Below, in pieces: positions 14,508-23,104 of a stretch of DNA of 64,000 bases. This stretch comes from GCA-2861595 sp035526335 (lineage in GTDB: Bacteria > Actinomycetota > Acidimicrobiia > Acidimicrobiales > GCA-2861595): NCBI GenBank assembly GCA_035526335.1, contig DATLCN010000055.1, positions 1 through 64,000 on the forward strand, given 5' to 3'. Both the position numbers and the translations under genes were made by a program. Below the pieces are notes generated by a model. It had not been told where the DNA came from. It saw only the letters and a list, made by a program, of their open reading frames with translations, and made no database searches. Each line of letters opens with the position of its first letter. Position 1 is the stretch's first letter.

Positions 14508-15860
14508 GTGGGCCACTTCGTCCCCCACACGGACGACGAGATCGCCGAGATGCTGGCCTTCGTCGGCCTGTCGTCGATCGATGACCTCTTCGCCGCCGTA
14601 CCCGCGGCCCTGCAGCTCGTGCCGTCCTCACGGGCAGGCGGATCGGCACGGCACCTCGACCTCGACGACGGACTGTCGGAGCCCGATGTCCTCGCCGCCG
14701 CACGGCGCCTGGCCGCGGCGAACATCACCGGCGACGACCTCGTCTGCTTCGCCGGCGGTGGCGCCTACGACCACGAGGTGCCTGCCGCCGTGCCCCGGCT
14801 CGCCTTCCGCTCCGAGTTCGTCACCGCCTACACCCCGTATCAGCCCGAGGTGGCCCAGGGCGTTCTCCAAGCCCTGTTCGAGTATCAGACGATGATCGCC
14901 CGTCTGACCGGTGTGGCCGTGGCCAACGCCTCGCTCTACGACGGCGCGAGTGCGTGTGTCGAAGCGGTGAACCTCGCGGTGGCCGCCGCTGGTCGCTCCT
15001 TGGTCTGGGTGTCGCAAGGGGTGAATCCGGCGTGGCGGGCGACGATGAGGACATTCGCCGCCGGCACCGGCCATGACCTTGTGGAGCTGCCTCTGGCCGG
15101 CGGGACCACCGCGTTGCCCGCTGGCGGAGACCCCGCTGCCGTCCTGGTGCAGTACCCGAATTATCTGGGATGCCTCGAGGACCTCGGCGCGGCCAGAGCC
15201 GCCGCCGACCGGGCCGGCGCCATGCTCCTGGTCGCCTTCGATCCCGTGGCGGCAGGCCTCCTGCGCTCACCCGGTTCCCAGGGTGCGGACGTGGTGGTGG
15301 GGGAGGGGCAGCCCTTCGGAACCCCGCTCAGCTTCGGTGGCCCCTATCTCGGCCTCTTCGCCTGCCGCCAGGAGCACGTTCGCCGGCTACCGGGCCGCCT
15401 GGTCGGCGAGACCGTGGACGTGGTGGGCCGGAAGGCCTATGTGACGACTCTTCGCACCCGCGAACAGGACATCCGCCGGGAAAAAGCATCCTCCAACGTC
15501 TGCACCAACCAGACGCTGATCGCCATCTGCTGTGCCGTCGACCTGGCGTGGCTGGGAACATCCGGACTGCGGGAGCTGGCGCTGCGCTGCGCCCGGGGCA
15601 CCCGCTATACGAAGGAGGCGCTGCTCGCCATCGACGGAGTGGAGCCCCTGGCGGCCAGGCCGGTGGTGCGGGAGTTCGCGGTACGTTTGCCGGTGGCGGC
15701 CGACGTGGTGGTCGACCGGATGGCCGAGGAGGGTTTCCTCGCCGGCGTCACCCTCGATGAGGAGTACGACGGAGGGGGGCTGCTCGTCGCCGTCACCGAG
15801 CGCCGGACGCGCGCCGAGATCGACTCCTACGTCGCCGCCATGGAAAAGGTGGTGAGGTGA
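14508..15860 (+). CDS. gcvPA: Glycine dehydrogenase (decarboxylating) subunit 1
   Basis: A 450-residue protein from GTG 14508. HFVPHTDDEIAEMLAFVGL starts the family; FRSEFVTAYTPYQPEVAQG, LFEYQTMIARLTGVAVAN and SLYDGASACVEA match the N-terminal half of P-protein. The PLP Lys belongs to the other subunit. The split P-protein (two chains instead of one of about 950 residues) is found in many bacteria including some actinobacteria. With gcvPB it decarboxylates glycine and transfers aminomethyl to GcvH. Its stop overlaps the GTG of gcvPB. Confidence 0.93.
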   Translation: MGHFVPHTDDEIAEMLAFVGLSSIDDLFAAVPAALQLVPSSRAGGSARHLDLDDGLSEPDVLAAARRLAAANITGDDLVCFAGGGAYDHEVPAAVPRLAFRSEFVTAYTPYQPEVAQGVLQALFEYQTMIARLTGVAVANASLYDGASACVEAVNLAVAAAGRSLVWVSQGVNPAWRATMRTFAAGTGHDLVELPLAGGTTALPAGGDPAAVLVQYPNYLGCLEDLGAARAAADRAGAMLLVAFDPVAAGLLRSPGSQGADVVVGEGQPFGTPLSFGGPYLGLFACRQEHVRRLPGRLVGETVDVVGRKAYVTTLRTREQDIRREKASSNVCTNQTLIAICCAVDLAWLGTSGLRELALRCARGTRYTKEALLAIDGVEPLAARPVVREFAVRLPVAADVVVDRMAEEGFLAGVTLDEEYDGGGLLVAVTERRTRAEIDSYVAAMEKVVR

Positions 15861-17356
15861 CAGACCCGGGCGGAGGGCGGGCGGCCAGCATTCCGCTGCT
15901 GGGCCGTGACCCGGAACCGACGGTCTTCGAGCTGTCACAGCCGGGCCGGCGGGCGTGGTCCTTCCGCACCACCGGAGTGCCCGAGTGGCCGGCAGAGGAG
16001 CTGGTCGGAGAAGAGGATCTGGCGGCGGCGGTGCCTCTGCCCGAGCTCTGTGAACGTGACCTGGTCGGGCACTTCACCCGCCTCACCCACCGCCAGTACT
16101 CGGTTGATCTCGGCGCCTACCCCCTCGGCTCGTGCACCATGAAGTACAACCCGAAGGTCTGCGACGACGTGGCAGATCTGGTCGGGCTCAGCCAGGTCCA
16201 CCCGGCGGCGCCGGCCCGCCTCACCCAGGGCTGGATGGCGCTTCTGGCCCATCTCGACGGGCAGCTCTGCGCAATAACCGGAATGGCGGCCACCAGTCTG
16301 CAGCCCCCTGCCGGCGCCGCCGGCGAGCTGACCGGGCTCTTGTTGATGAGGGCATGGCACCGCGACCAAGGGCGGGCTCCAACGAAGGTGCTGATCCCGG
16401 ATTCGGCCCACGGCACCAACCCGGCATCGGTCACGCTCGGCGGATACCGGACCGTCACGCTGCCGTCGGACAGACGCGGGTGCGTGGACCTCGACGCCCT
16501 CCGCCGTGAGCTCGACGGTGACGTCGCCGGCATCATGCTCACGAATCCCAACACGCTCGGGCTGTTCGAGGAGGACATCGCCGAGATCGCCGAGCTCGTT
16601 CACGGCGTCGGAGGCCTCGTCTATTACGACGGCGCCAACCTAAATGCCATCCTGGGCGTCACCCGGCCCGGCGACATGGGGTTCGACATCGTCCACCTGA
16701 ACCTGCACAAGACCTTCGCCGTTCCGCACGGCGGTGGTGGCCCCGGCGCAGGTCCTGTGGCCGTGACCGAACAGTTGGCGCCCTACCTGCCAGGGCCGCG
16801 TCCGGTCGCCGGCGCCGATGGCGCCTACGTGTGGGACACCCCCCGCAGGTCGATTGGCCGGGTTCATTCGTGGCACGGCAACGCCTTGGCTCTGGCTCGG
16901 GCCTACGCCTACATATCGGCCAACGGGGGAGATGGCCTGCGCCGGGTGGCGGAGGGGGCGGTGCTGAACGCCAACTGGCTGCGTCGGCGGCTCCACGGCA
17001 TCTACGACATCCCGTATGACCGACCCAACATGCACGAGTTCGTCGCCTCGACGACCTCCCTCAAGAAGTCGGACGGGTTGCGAGCGGTAGACGTGGCCAA
17101 ACGGCTGCTGGAGGAGGGCTTCCACGCTCCCACGGTGTACTTCCCTCTGATCGTCGACGAGGCGCTCATGATCGAGCCCACTGAAACCGAGACACTTCAG
17201 ACGCTCGAGGCGTTGGCGCAAGCCTTGGAACGCATCGCCTCATCGCCCGCGGGAGCAAGGGAGGCACCGCGGACCACCCCGGTCGGGCGAGTCGACGAGG
17301 CTCGCGCCGCCCGCACCCTTGTACCGACCTGGGATACCCGGCCAGCTGACGGATGA
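15857..17356 (+). CDS. gcvPB: Glycine dehydrogenase (decarboxylating) subunit 2
   Basis: A 499-residue protein from GTG 15857. It has YPLGSCTMKYNPK, SLQPPAGAAGELTGLLLMRA, IPDSAHGTNPAS and the PLP-binding Lys (about K285) in NLHKTFAVPHGGGGPGAGP, all standard for the catalytic subunit. HEFVASTTSLKK and EALMIEPTETE are the C-terminal blocks. It pairs with GcvPA and works with gcvT and gcvH in this cluster. The last 30 residues are a variable Arg-rich tail. The gene ends 27 bases from the convergent LPXTG-protein gene with no obvious terminator hairpin. Confidence 0.94.
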   Translation: MTDPGGGRAASIPLLGRDPEPTVFELSQPGRRAWSFRTTGVPEWPAEELVGEEDLAAAVPLPELCERDLVGHFTRLTHRQYSVDLGAYPLGSCTMKYNPKVCDDVADLVGLSQVHPAAPARLTQGWMALLAHLDGQLCAITGMAATSLQPPAGAAGELTGLLLMRAWHRDQGRAPTKVLIPDSAHGTNPASVTLGGYRTVTLPSDRRGCVDLDALRRELDGDVAGIMLTNPNTLGLFEEDIAEIAELVHGVGGLVYYDGANLNAILGVTRPGDMGFDIVHLNLHKTFAVPHGGGGPGAGPVAVTEQLAPYLPGPRPVAGADGAYVWDTPRRSIGRVHSWHGNALALARAYAYISANGGDGLRRVAEGAVLNANWLRRRLHGIYDIPYDRPNMHEFVASTTSLKKSDGLRAVDVAKRLLEEGFHAPTVYFPLIVDEALMIEPTETETLQTLEALAQALERIASSPAGAREAPRTTPVGRVDEARAARTLVPTWDTRPADG

Positions 17357-17383
17357 GAGCCGGAGGGCGCCCGAACTGAGGAA

Positions 17384-18343
17384 CTAGTTGTGCGCGCGCT
17401 GACAACTTCGGGCCACCAACGCGCCGGCGCCGATCAGACCGGCACCGAGGAACAACAACCCACCGACGGCGAAACCGGTGCGGGGGAGCCCGCTGCCGCC
17501 ACCACCGGCACCGGTGTCACCGGCACCCAACTCAGCGGGAGCTGCTGCGCCAACCGGCTGCGCGGACCCAGCGGCGGTCACGCCACTCAGAACGGCCGGA
17601 ACGTTCGCCACCGCCGCGTCTACCGCAGATGCCTTCACCAACCCCGAACCGGCACCACCGTCCACGCTGACGGCGTTCAAACGGAGGATCCCCGGGATGT
17701 CGATGATCTTGGTCGTCTGTCCCACATCGTTGTTGGTGATCAACTCGAGGCCGTTGACCCCGATGACATAGCTCTTGCCGCCGTTGGCGGTGGAGGCTTC
17801 GGTGTGGAGCAGATTGACCCTCTGACCGGCGATCGTTGCGGCGACGCCGTCGGATGACCCGGTGCCAGTGCTGTTGGTGCTGGTGTAGTTGGCCTCGGAG
17901 AACGACTGCAGTACGTCGATGGCCAGGAGGCCGGGGTTGATGAGCACCAGTCGGAGAAGAGCGGCGCGGGCGGTGGAGGAGCTGTTCCCGCCGTCGCGGG
18001 TCACCCGGGCCGAGGAGGGCGCCACCTTCACGCCCGTGGTGTTGAGGTCGCCGAACTCGAGGAGGGCATTGTTCTGCTCGCCCTCGCCGGTCTGCTTGGA
18101 CCCGAGCTGAGCCAGAGGCGGGTTACCTCCGACCTCCAGAGCGTTGGCGGTGGCCGTACTCGTTGTCGGGTCGGGATTGGCCTCGGCCTTGGTATGAGCC
18201 ACACTCACCAGGCCATCGACCTCGGCCGCCACGGCCTCGGCGGAGCCAGGGGGAGCCGGTGTGGTCTGTGCCCAACTCGGAGCGGCACCGATTAGGAGGA
18301 GTCCTCCCGTCAGGCCCGCCGCGGCGATCTTCTGAAAGCGCAT
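17384..18343 (-). CDS. LPXTG-type cell-wall-anchored secreted protein, function unknown
   Basis: A 319-residue protein. ATG 18343 is chosen for the GGGGAGG eight or so bases upstream and because the signal peptide (MRFQKIAAAGLTGGLLLIGA, cleavage after SWA) starts there; a longer frame to 18376 exists. Ser/Thr/Asn-rich mature domain with repeated short strands (LLHTEASTANGG, SYVIGVNGLELI, TKIIDIPGILRLNAVSV). The C-terminus has LPRTG at 286-290, a hydrophobic helix and RSCQRAHN, the sortase sorting-signal layout. A sortase should attach it to peptidoglycan; none is in the window. The beta-rich middle resembles choice-of-anchor surface proteins but I cannot name a domain. Confidence 0.75.
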   Translation of the reverse strand: MRFQKIAAAGLTGGLLLIGAAPSWAQTTPAPPGSAEAVAAEVDGLVSVAHTKAEANPDPTTSTATANALEVGGNPPLAQLGSKQTGEGEQNNALLEFGDLNTTGVKVAPSSARVTRDGGNSSSTARAALLRLVLINPGLLAIDVLQSFSEANYTSTNSTGTGSSDGVAATIAGQRVNLLHTEASTANGGKSYVIGVNGLELITNNDVGQTTKIIDIPGILRLNAVSVDGGAGSGLVKASAVDAAVANVPAVLSGVTAAGSAQPVGAAAPAELGAGDTGAGGGGSGLPRTGFAVGGLLFLGAGLIGAGALVARSCQRAHN

Positions 18344-18620
18344 TTGTTCATTCCTCCCCAGTCCGGTGACGCTCACCGTGGACGATAGCTTCTCTGGAAT
18401 CTACGCCCCCTGCAAGCCTCGGAACGGGGATCTCGAGTTACGAGCACGAAGAATCCGGAAGATCCCTTTTTCCCGCTCCGGCGGTTTCTACCCCTCCGAC
18501 AGCAATGAATAACCGGTTGTTTCAGGGGACGACGAACTCCCACAAGTCCCGTCCGTACGGCTCACAAATGGCGACATCGGGCTATGGAGACGGCGACGGA
18601 CAACCCGTACCCTCACCAGC
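18344..18620. other. 277-base intergenic region between divergent genes
   Basis: It separates the LPXTG-protein gene (minus) from the receiver gene (plus) and must hold both promoters. TACCCT at 18608-18613 lies seven bases before GTG 18621 and could be its -10. TATCGT on the minus strand (about 18384-18379) is a possible -10 for the surface protein. I see no structured RNA. Confidence 0.4.
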
Positions 18621-18998
18621 GTGTACGCCCTGCTGTGCGACGACGACCGGCGGCTGCGCGCGCTCTACCGGATGGAGTTCGAACATGTGGGCGTCGCCGT
18701 GCGGGAGGCGGCGAACGGCGACGAATGCATCGAGATGGCGACTCTCGACCCGCCGGAGCTGATCGTCCTGGACCTCTACATGCCCCGCCGAGGCGGGCTG
18801 TCCACCTTGCCGCTGCTGCGCTCGCTGCTGCCGGATGTGCCCGTGCTGGTCGTGACCGCCTACGCCGCCGTCGAGGTACTGCGCCAGAGCCTCGCCCTCG
18901 GAGCGACGGCCTGCTACACGAAGCCGGGCTTCCTCGCCCGGATTCCCGAGGTGGTGGAGCGCTACCTGCCGTCGGTGGACAGCGCCGCCGTGAGCTGA
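18621..18998 (+). CDS. Single-domain response regulator (receiver only)
   Basis: A 125-residue CheY-like protein from GTG 18621. MYALLCDDDRRLRALYRMEF gives the acidic pair D7/D8, LIVLDLYMPRRGG the phosphoacceptor D51, VVTAYAA the switch Thr and YTKPG the conserved Lys. There is no output domain, so it acts by protein contact or as a phosphorelay intermediate. No kinase adjoins; the nearest is the PAS/GAF kinase at 32.9 kb. It stands alone between a surface-protein gene and a convergent recombinase gene. Confidence 0.88.
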   Translation: MYALLCDDDRRLRALYRMEFEHVGVAVREAANGDECIEMATLDPPELIVLDLYMPRRGGLSTLPLLRSLLPDVPVLVVTAYAAVEVLRQSLALGATACYTKPGFLARIPEVVERYLPSVDSAAVS

Positions 18999-19061
18999 GC
19001 GCCCTCTGCCCGCGGGGGACGACGGCGCTGCGAGGGACACCGGAAATCGTCGGGCGGGGCC

Positions 19062-20147
19062 TCAGCTGGAGCCGGAGCGACCGAGAGGGTGGAGTCGCAT
19101 GGCGGCCGCGATCTCCTCATCGGCCACTTCGGTATATATCTGGGTTGTGGCCAAACTGGCGTGGCCAAGGGCCACTTGGAGCTGACGAAGGCTCAATGCA
19201 CCTTCCCGCAGGCCCAATGTCGCGAAGGTGTGGCGCAGGGCGTGGACTCTGACGCCGGGACGGCGAGCGCCGAGGCTCCGCAGGACTCGATCGACGACGT
19301 ATGTAACAGTGTCACGGCTCGATTCGACCGTGGAGCCGATGACCGCACCGGTGCCGTCCCGCACCGGTCTCGGCCGGCTGGAGATCACGAGGGTGAGAGC
19401 GTCGGTGCCGAGGCTTCCGAGACGTGAGCGCCTGGTGGGGAGGTAGGCCACCAGCGCCTCGACCACCACCTCGGGAAGACCGAGGCGGCGCTCCTTGTCA
19501 CCCTTGCCCCTGACGATCACCGCGGACGGCGGATCTCCTTCCAGATCGGCCAGTGGGAGGCGGGCGATCTCCTCGAGCCGCAGGCCACAAGCCAGCGCCA
19601 GGGCCACGATCACCAGATCTCGCTCAGGCCAACCGGAACCTTCGCCGGCCCTGGCCAGAGCGCCCAGCGCCGTGGCCTGGTCGATGGCCCGGGGCATGTG
19701 CTTACGCTTCTTCGGTGGCTGGAGCAGCGCGGCCGGATCCGATGTGACGCGGTCGGTTCGGTAGCACCAGGCGAAGAACGAACGAACGGCGGCAGTGCGA
19801 CGGGCCACCGTTGCCGGCGCCCTCTCCTGCGGCGACCGCTCGGGATGGCGGGCGAAGCGGGGGTCAGGGCGGGTGCGGAACATGGCGATGGCTTCGTCGA
19901 GGTCGTCGGCGCTGACGGCTTCCACGCCCAAGGCCTCGAATGCGGTCAGTACGACCCGAGAGCGCTCTTCTTCCGGCAAGGCGGCCAGGGCCTCCCGGTA
20001 GGGGAGGAGCCGGTGCAGGAAGGCGACGTCCACCATCGTGTCGTCGAGGTCGTAGCGGTAGGCGGCGAGGGTCCGGGGCGACCGGCCTTCGTTGCTCAGC
20101 CGGCGGAGAAAGCGCTCGAGAGCCTCGGCGTACGGGAGTGACACCAC
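19062..20147 (-). CDS. Tyrosine recombinase (XerC/XerD-like integrase)
   Basis: A 361-residue protein starting at GTG/ATG 20147. The N-terminal SAM-like domain begins ALERFLRRLSNEGRSPRTLAAY. The catalytic residues are all present: Arg in ALACGLRLEEIARL, Lys in VRGKGDKERRLGLP, H-x-x-R in VHALRHTFATLGL, His in LGHASLATTQ and the nucleophile Tyr in QIYTEV. The N-terminal domain has an insert of about 60 residues (DDTMVDVAFLHRLLPYREAL onwards) compared with XerC. It could be a chromosome-dimer resolvase or the integrase of a small element; the perfect inverted repeat 70 bases upstream could be its target. It is intact, unlike the integrase at the left edge. Confidence 0.85.
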   Translation of the reverse strand: MVSLPYAEALERFLRRLSNEGRSPRTLAAYRYDLDDTMVDVAFLHRLLPYREALAALPEEERSRVVLTAFEALGVEAVSADDLDEAIAMFRTRPDPRFARHPERSPQERAPATVARRTAAVRSFFAWCYRTDRVTSDPAALLQPPKKRKHMPRAIDQATALGALARAGEGSGWPERDLVIVALALACGLRLEEIARLPLADLEGDPPSAVIVRGKGDKERRLGLPEVVVEALVAYLPTRRSRLGSLGTDALTLVISSRPRPVRDGTGAVIGSTVESSRDTVTYVVDRVLRSLGARRPGVRVHALRHTFATLGLREGALSLRQLQVALGHASLATTQIYTEVADEEIAAAMRLHPLGRSGSS

Positions 20148-20220
20148 TCCAGCGTGGCCGAACGGCGCCTCCGACAGGTGAATGCTCGCCCGATAGCCGG
20201 GTGACCCAGTGCGGCCCTAC

Positions 20221-20302
20221 GGAACTACGGACACGTTTGTGAGAGGGTCCTGAACCCCAGCGACACCTTCGACGCTGCAGCACCAGACGTGTCCGTAGTT
20301 CC
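20221..20302. repeat. Perfect 16-bp inverted repeat, 50-base spacer
   Basis: GGAACTACGGACACGT at 20221-20236 and its exact complement ACGTGTCCGTAGTTCC at 20287-20302. The pair lies between the recombinase start (20147) and the end of the next minus-strand gene (20315). The spacer is too long for an intrinsic terminator and there is no T-run. A recombination site, an operator or an element end are possible. Confidence 0.75.
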
Positions 20303-20314
20303 ACCGGGCTGCAC

Positions 20315-20632
20315 TCAGGTGGGAAGTTCAGCCGCCAGTCGGGCGATGACCTCACCACGCCGCTCGATCGATCCCGCGGCCCGGAGTCGCTCCGCCAGTT
20401 CCGAAGGTGAGGTCCTGAAGGCCCCCTTGGGGAACACCACCTTTGCTGTCGCCGAGACGACCGACACGGAGCCCTGCGCGTCGACGGCGATCGACTCGAC
20501 CCGCTCCCAGCGGATGAGAGCGTGTTCCGAGCCCGGACCGAACACAGAGACGCCATGTAGGTCGACCCGGTAACGGCGGCGCCGGCGGAGTCGGCCCGTA
20601 CGTATCACCTGCTCGGCGACCCGCAACTCCAT
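20315..20632 (-). CDS. Small protein, possibly PH-like fold
   Basis: A 105-residue protein from ATG 20632. The order of strands (VIRTGRLRRRRRYRVDLHG, then VSVFGPGSEHALIRWERVESI, then VSVVSATAKVVFPKGAF) and the final helix (SPSELAERLRAAGS) resembles bacterial pleckstrin-homology-like proteins, in which W-x-x-I precedes the central strand. No catalytic residues. It is divergent from the next gene and lies behind the inverted repeat. The fold assignment is tentative; function unknown. Confidence 0.55.
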   Translation of the reverse strand: MELRVAEQVIRTGRLRRRRRYRVDLHGVSVFGPGSEHALIRWERVESIAVDAQGSVSVVSATAKVVFPKGAFRTSPSELAERLRAAGSIERRGEVIARLAAELPT

Positions 20633-20766
20633 GCCCGTGAACTGTACGGGTCCACCACCGATGAACCCCCCTCCGCCCCCGCGTACCTACTAAAGATTGA
20701 TTATGTAGTGATGCTCCCGCCATCTCCCCCCTCCACTGCGTTGCGCACGGGTAGCTTGCATTGTTG

Positions 20767-22197
20767 ATGGCCCGCCGCATCGATGTCGAGCTCACCAGCA
20801 AACGGCAGGACGGGCGTTGGACATGGCGCGCGGCCGGAGCCAAGCAGCCCAAGGGGGAGCTGGAATCGTCACTGCTCTACGAGGGCGCCCAGATCGGCGA
20901 CGTCGTGCGAGCGGAGGCTGATTTCGAGATCGAAGGAATCCTCATCACCTCGGTGATGCCGCCCAAGGCGAAGAAGCGCTCGGAGCCCGAGCGGGTGGAG
21001 ATCGTGGGTCCGCCCCGGGACGAGCGAGGCATCACCTCGACGCTCACCGGTAAGTCCGAGGCCCGGCGCTCGGACCGACCCCGTCGCGACGACGACCGCG
21101 TCGGCGGCCGGCGGGAGGGTCCGCCTCGCGGCCGTGGCGGCGACACACGGGGCGCCCCTCGCGGCCAGGTACCCACCCGGCCCTCGCAGGGGCGACCCGA
21201 TGAGCGCGCCAGTCGCAACAAGGGTCCAAGCCGGCCCACAGGCGCGCGCGTTCCCGGGGCCGCAGTCGGAGGCGGAGGTGGTGAGCGGCCGCGTCCCGAG
21301 CGTCGGTCCCGCCCGGAGGCGCCGGCACCTGCACCCCGGGCCAAGCGGCTCAACCCCGGACACACTCACCGGGACGCCGTTCTTGCCGGGCTGGCTCCGG
21401 AACAGCGGCCGATCGCGGAGCAGGCGCTTCGTGGTGGGCTGCCCGGTGTCCGGCAAGCGGTCGAGACGCAGAACGCGTCGTTGCGGGAGGTGGGGCAATC
21501 CGAGGTGAACGCGGCTCCCCTCCTCGCCATCGCCGAGCAGCTCCTTCCCCAGCTGAAGGCGGCCGACTGGCGGGACCGAGCGGAAGCCGCCGTGGACATG
21601 GTGGACGATCTGTCGCTGCGTGACCTCCGCTCCCTGGTCACCGGTGCCGACACGGCGAGGGACGACGCCGGGCGTCTCCTGGCCGGCACCCTGCGGGAGG
21701 CGCTCGATCGCCGCCTACGGGAGCAGCGGGAGGCGTGGCTGGCCGAGATCACCGCCGCCCTTCTGGACGGTCGTCTCGTCCGCGCCCTGCGGGCTTCGGC
21801 CCGACCTCCGGATTCGGGGTCACGGTTTCCCGCCGAGCTGGCCATGCGCCTCAGTGAAGCGGCGGGGGCGGCGATGGCTCCTGACGCTCCGGCGGACCGC
21901 TGGCAGGCCCTGCTCGAAGCGGTCGTGGAGTCTCCGGTCCGCCGCTCGGTCAAGCCTGCCGGTCTTCCCACCGACGCGCCGGAGGAGCTCCTCCAAGTGG
22001 CCCGGCAAGCGTCGGGCAAGGTGCCGGCCCTGGCCGGGATGCTGGGCATCTCGATGCCTCCACCACCGGGGCCCCCACGACCCGCCCGCGGGAGGTCGGG
22101 CGCCGGCCTGCGTTTCCAGACCGGCCCGAGATCGGCTCCGCCTATCCCCCCGCCTCCCCCTCCTCCGCCGCACCCAGAATCGACACCGGATTGCTGA
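20767..22197 (+). CDS. Uncharacterised protein with N-terminal beta domain, RG-rich linker and helical C-domain
   Basis: A 476-residue protein from ATG 20767; TTG 20761 and 20764 are in frame, and TAGCTT at 20752-20757 is six bases before TTG 20764, so the start may be there. Residues about 1-70 (RIDVELTSKRQDGRWTWRAA, then GAQIGDVVRAEADFEIEGI) look like a small beta barrel. Residues about 85-200 are Arg/Gly/Pro-rich (GGRREGPPRGRGGD), suggesting disordered RNA or protein binding. The remainder is helical (IAEQALRGGLPGVRQAVETQN, then LLPQLKAADWRDRAEAA), and the tail is poly-Pro. I recognise no family with certainty. It is convergent with the Nudix gene. Confidence 0.65.
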   Translation: MARRIDVELTSKRQDGRWTWRAAGAKQPKGELESSLLYEGAQIGDVVRAEADFEIEGILITSVMPPKAKKRSEPERVEIVGPPRDERGITSTLTGKSEARRSDRPRRDDDRVGGRREGPPRGRGGDTRGAPRGQVPTRPSQGRPDERASRNKGPSRPTGARVPGAAVGGGGGERPRPERRSRPEAPAPAPRAKRLNPGHTHRDAVLAGLAPEQRPIAEQALRGGLPGVRQAVETQNASLREVGQSEVNAAPLLAIAEQLLPQLKAADWRDRAEAAVDMVDDLSLRDLRSLVTGADTARDDAGRLLAGTLREALDRRLREQREAWLAEITAALLDGRLVRALRASARPPDSGSRFPAELAMRLSEAAGAAMAPDAPADRWQALLEAVVESPVRRSVKPAGLPTDAPEELLQVARQASGKVPALAGMLGISMPPPPGPPRPARGRSGAGLRFQTGPRSAPPIPPPPPPPPHPESTPDC

Positions 22198-22213
22198 TCA
22201 CAGCCGGCGATTC

Positions 22214-22618
22214 CTAGGCGTAGATCTGGAGGATCCCGTGGTCGTGGAGGAACTCGGCCAACCCGTCGGTGAGGCGGAGCTCGGCCACCTCCGACAGCGG
22301 TACCCACGCCGCCTCGACGGCATCGCCCCCGGCCGCCGGATCGACCACATCGAGGGGCGTCACCGCGAAATCAAGGATAACGTGGTGATGCGTCTCACCG
22401 ATACCTTCCACCCAGCCGAGGAAGGAGTCGCACACGACCTCGAGTCCGGTCTCCTCGGCCACCTCCCGCACCACCGCCTCGGCCAGCGTCTCGCCCATCT
22501 CAACGTGGCCTCCCGGTATGCTCCAGAAGCCGGCCGCCGGTCCTCGTCCACGACGCACCAGGAGAAGCCGGTCACCGTCGACCGCGACCGCTGCCACGCA
22601 CACTTCGGGGGCCCGCAC
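22214..22618 (-). CDS. Nudix hydrolase (MutT-like)
   Basis: A 134-residue protein. The GTG at 22618 begins VRAPEVCVAAVAVDGDRLLL; a TTG at 22630 is also possible and would overlap the stop of the acetyltransferase gene. The Nudix box G-x5-E-x7-REUxEExGU is complete in GGHVEMGETLAEAVVREVAE then ETGLEV. It hydrolyses a nucleoside diphosphate linked to another moiety; substrate unknown (house-cleaning or ADP-ribose type). It is the last gene of a minus-strand run with the GNAT protein and two small proteins. Confidence 0.85.
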   Translation of the reverse strand: MRAPEVCVAAVAVDGDRLLLVRRGRGPAAGFWSIPGGHVEMGETLAEAVVREVAEETGLEVVCDSFLGWVEGIGETHHHVILDFAVTPLDVVDPAAGGDAVEAAWVPLSEVAELRLTDGLAEFLHDHGILQIYA

Positions 22619-22626
22619 CGGCTCGC

Positions 22627-23103
22627 TCAAGCCCGCTCCATCCGGTGGTGCATGACCAGCAGCCTCGCCGTGAAGCCACACTCCTCGAAGAAGTTCTTGG
22701 TGGCACGCATGCCGGGAAGGGCAACGGCGTCCACCCCCGTGCATCCGGAGTTGCCGAACCAGGCCAGCAGCTCGTTCATCATGGCTTCGCCCACTCCTAT
22801 GCCCCTGGCATCGGGATGCACGTAGAGGTCGTCCAGAACTCCCAGGATGCGCCCGTCCCGCAGCTTCTCGAGCCGCCCGCTGGCCATGCCCACGATGACG
22901 TCGTCCACCGTGCCGGCCACCGCGATGAGATCCGCCTCTTCGACAGCGCGCCGCAGGCCTTCCTCGACGGGCTCCGGACGAGCCTCACGGGCCGCGAATA
23001 CCGCTCCCCCCCGGTCCTGGTCTCCCAGCTCCGCTGTCGCCTGACGGCTCAGCCTCACCAGTTCCGGAAGGTCGGCCAGCGTCGCGTGGCGGGCCGACTC
23101 CAT
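22627..23103 (-). CDS. GNAT-family N-acetyltransferase
   Basis: A 158-residue protein. SARHATLADLPELVRLSRQAT is the N-terminal GNAT strand-helix and LYVHPDARGIGVGEAMMNELL is motif A with the R/Q-x-x-G-x-G/A acetyl-CoA loop (RGIGVG). GCTGVDAVALPGMRATKNFFEECGF is motif B. It transfers acetyl from acetyl-CoA to an unknown amine. One base separates its start from the end of the gene upstream on the minus strand, so it is in an operon with it and with the Nudix gene. Confidence 0.87.
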   Translation of the reverse strand: MESARHATLADLPELVRLSRQATAELGDQDRGGAVFAAREARPEPVEEGLRRAVEEADLIAVAGTVDDVIVGMASGRLEKLRDGRILGVLDDLYVHPDARGIGVGEAMMNELLAWFGNSGCTGVDAVALPGMRATKNFFEECGFTARLLVMHHRMERA

Positions 23104-23104
23104 C

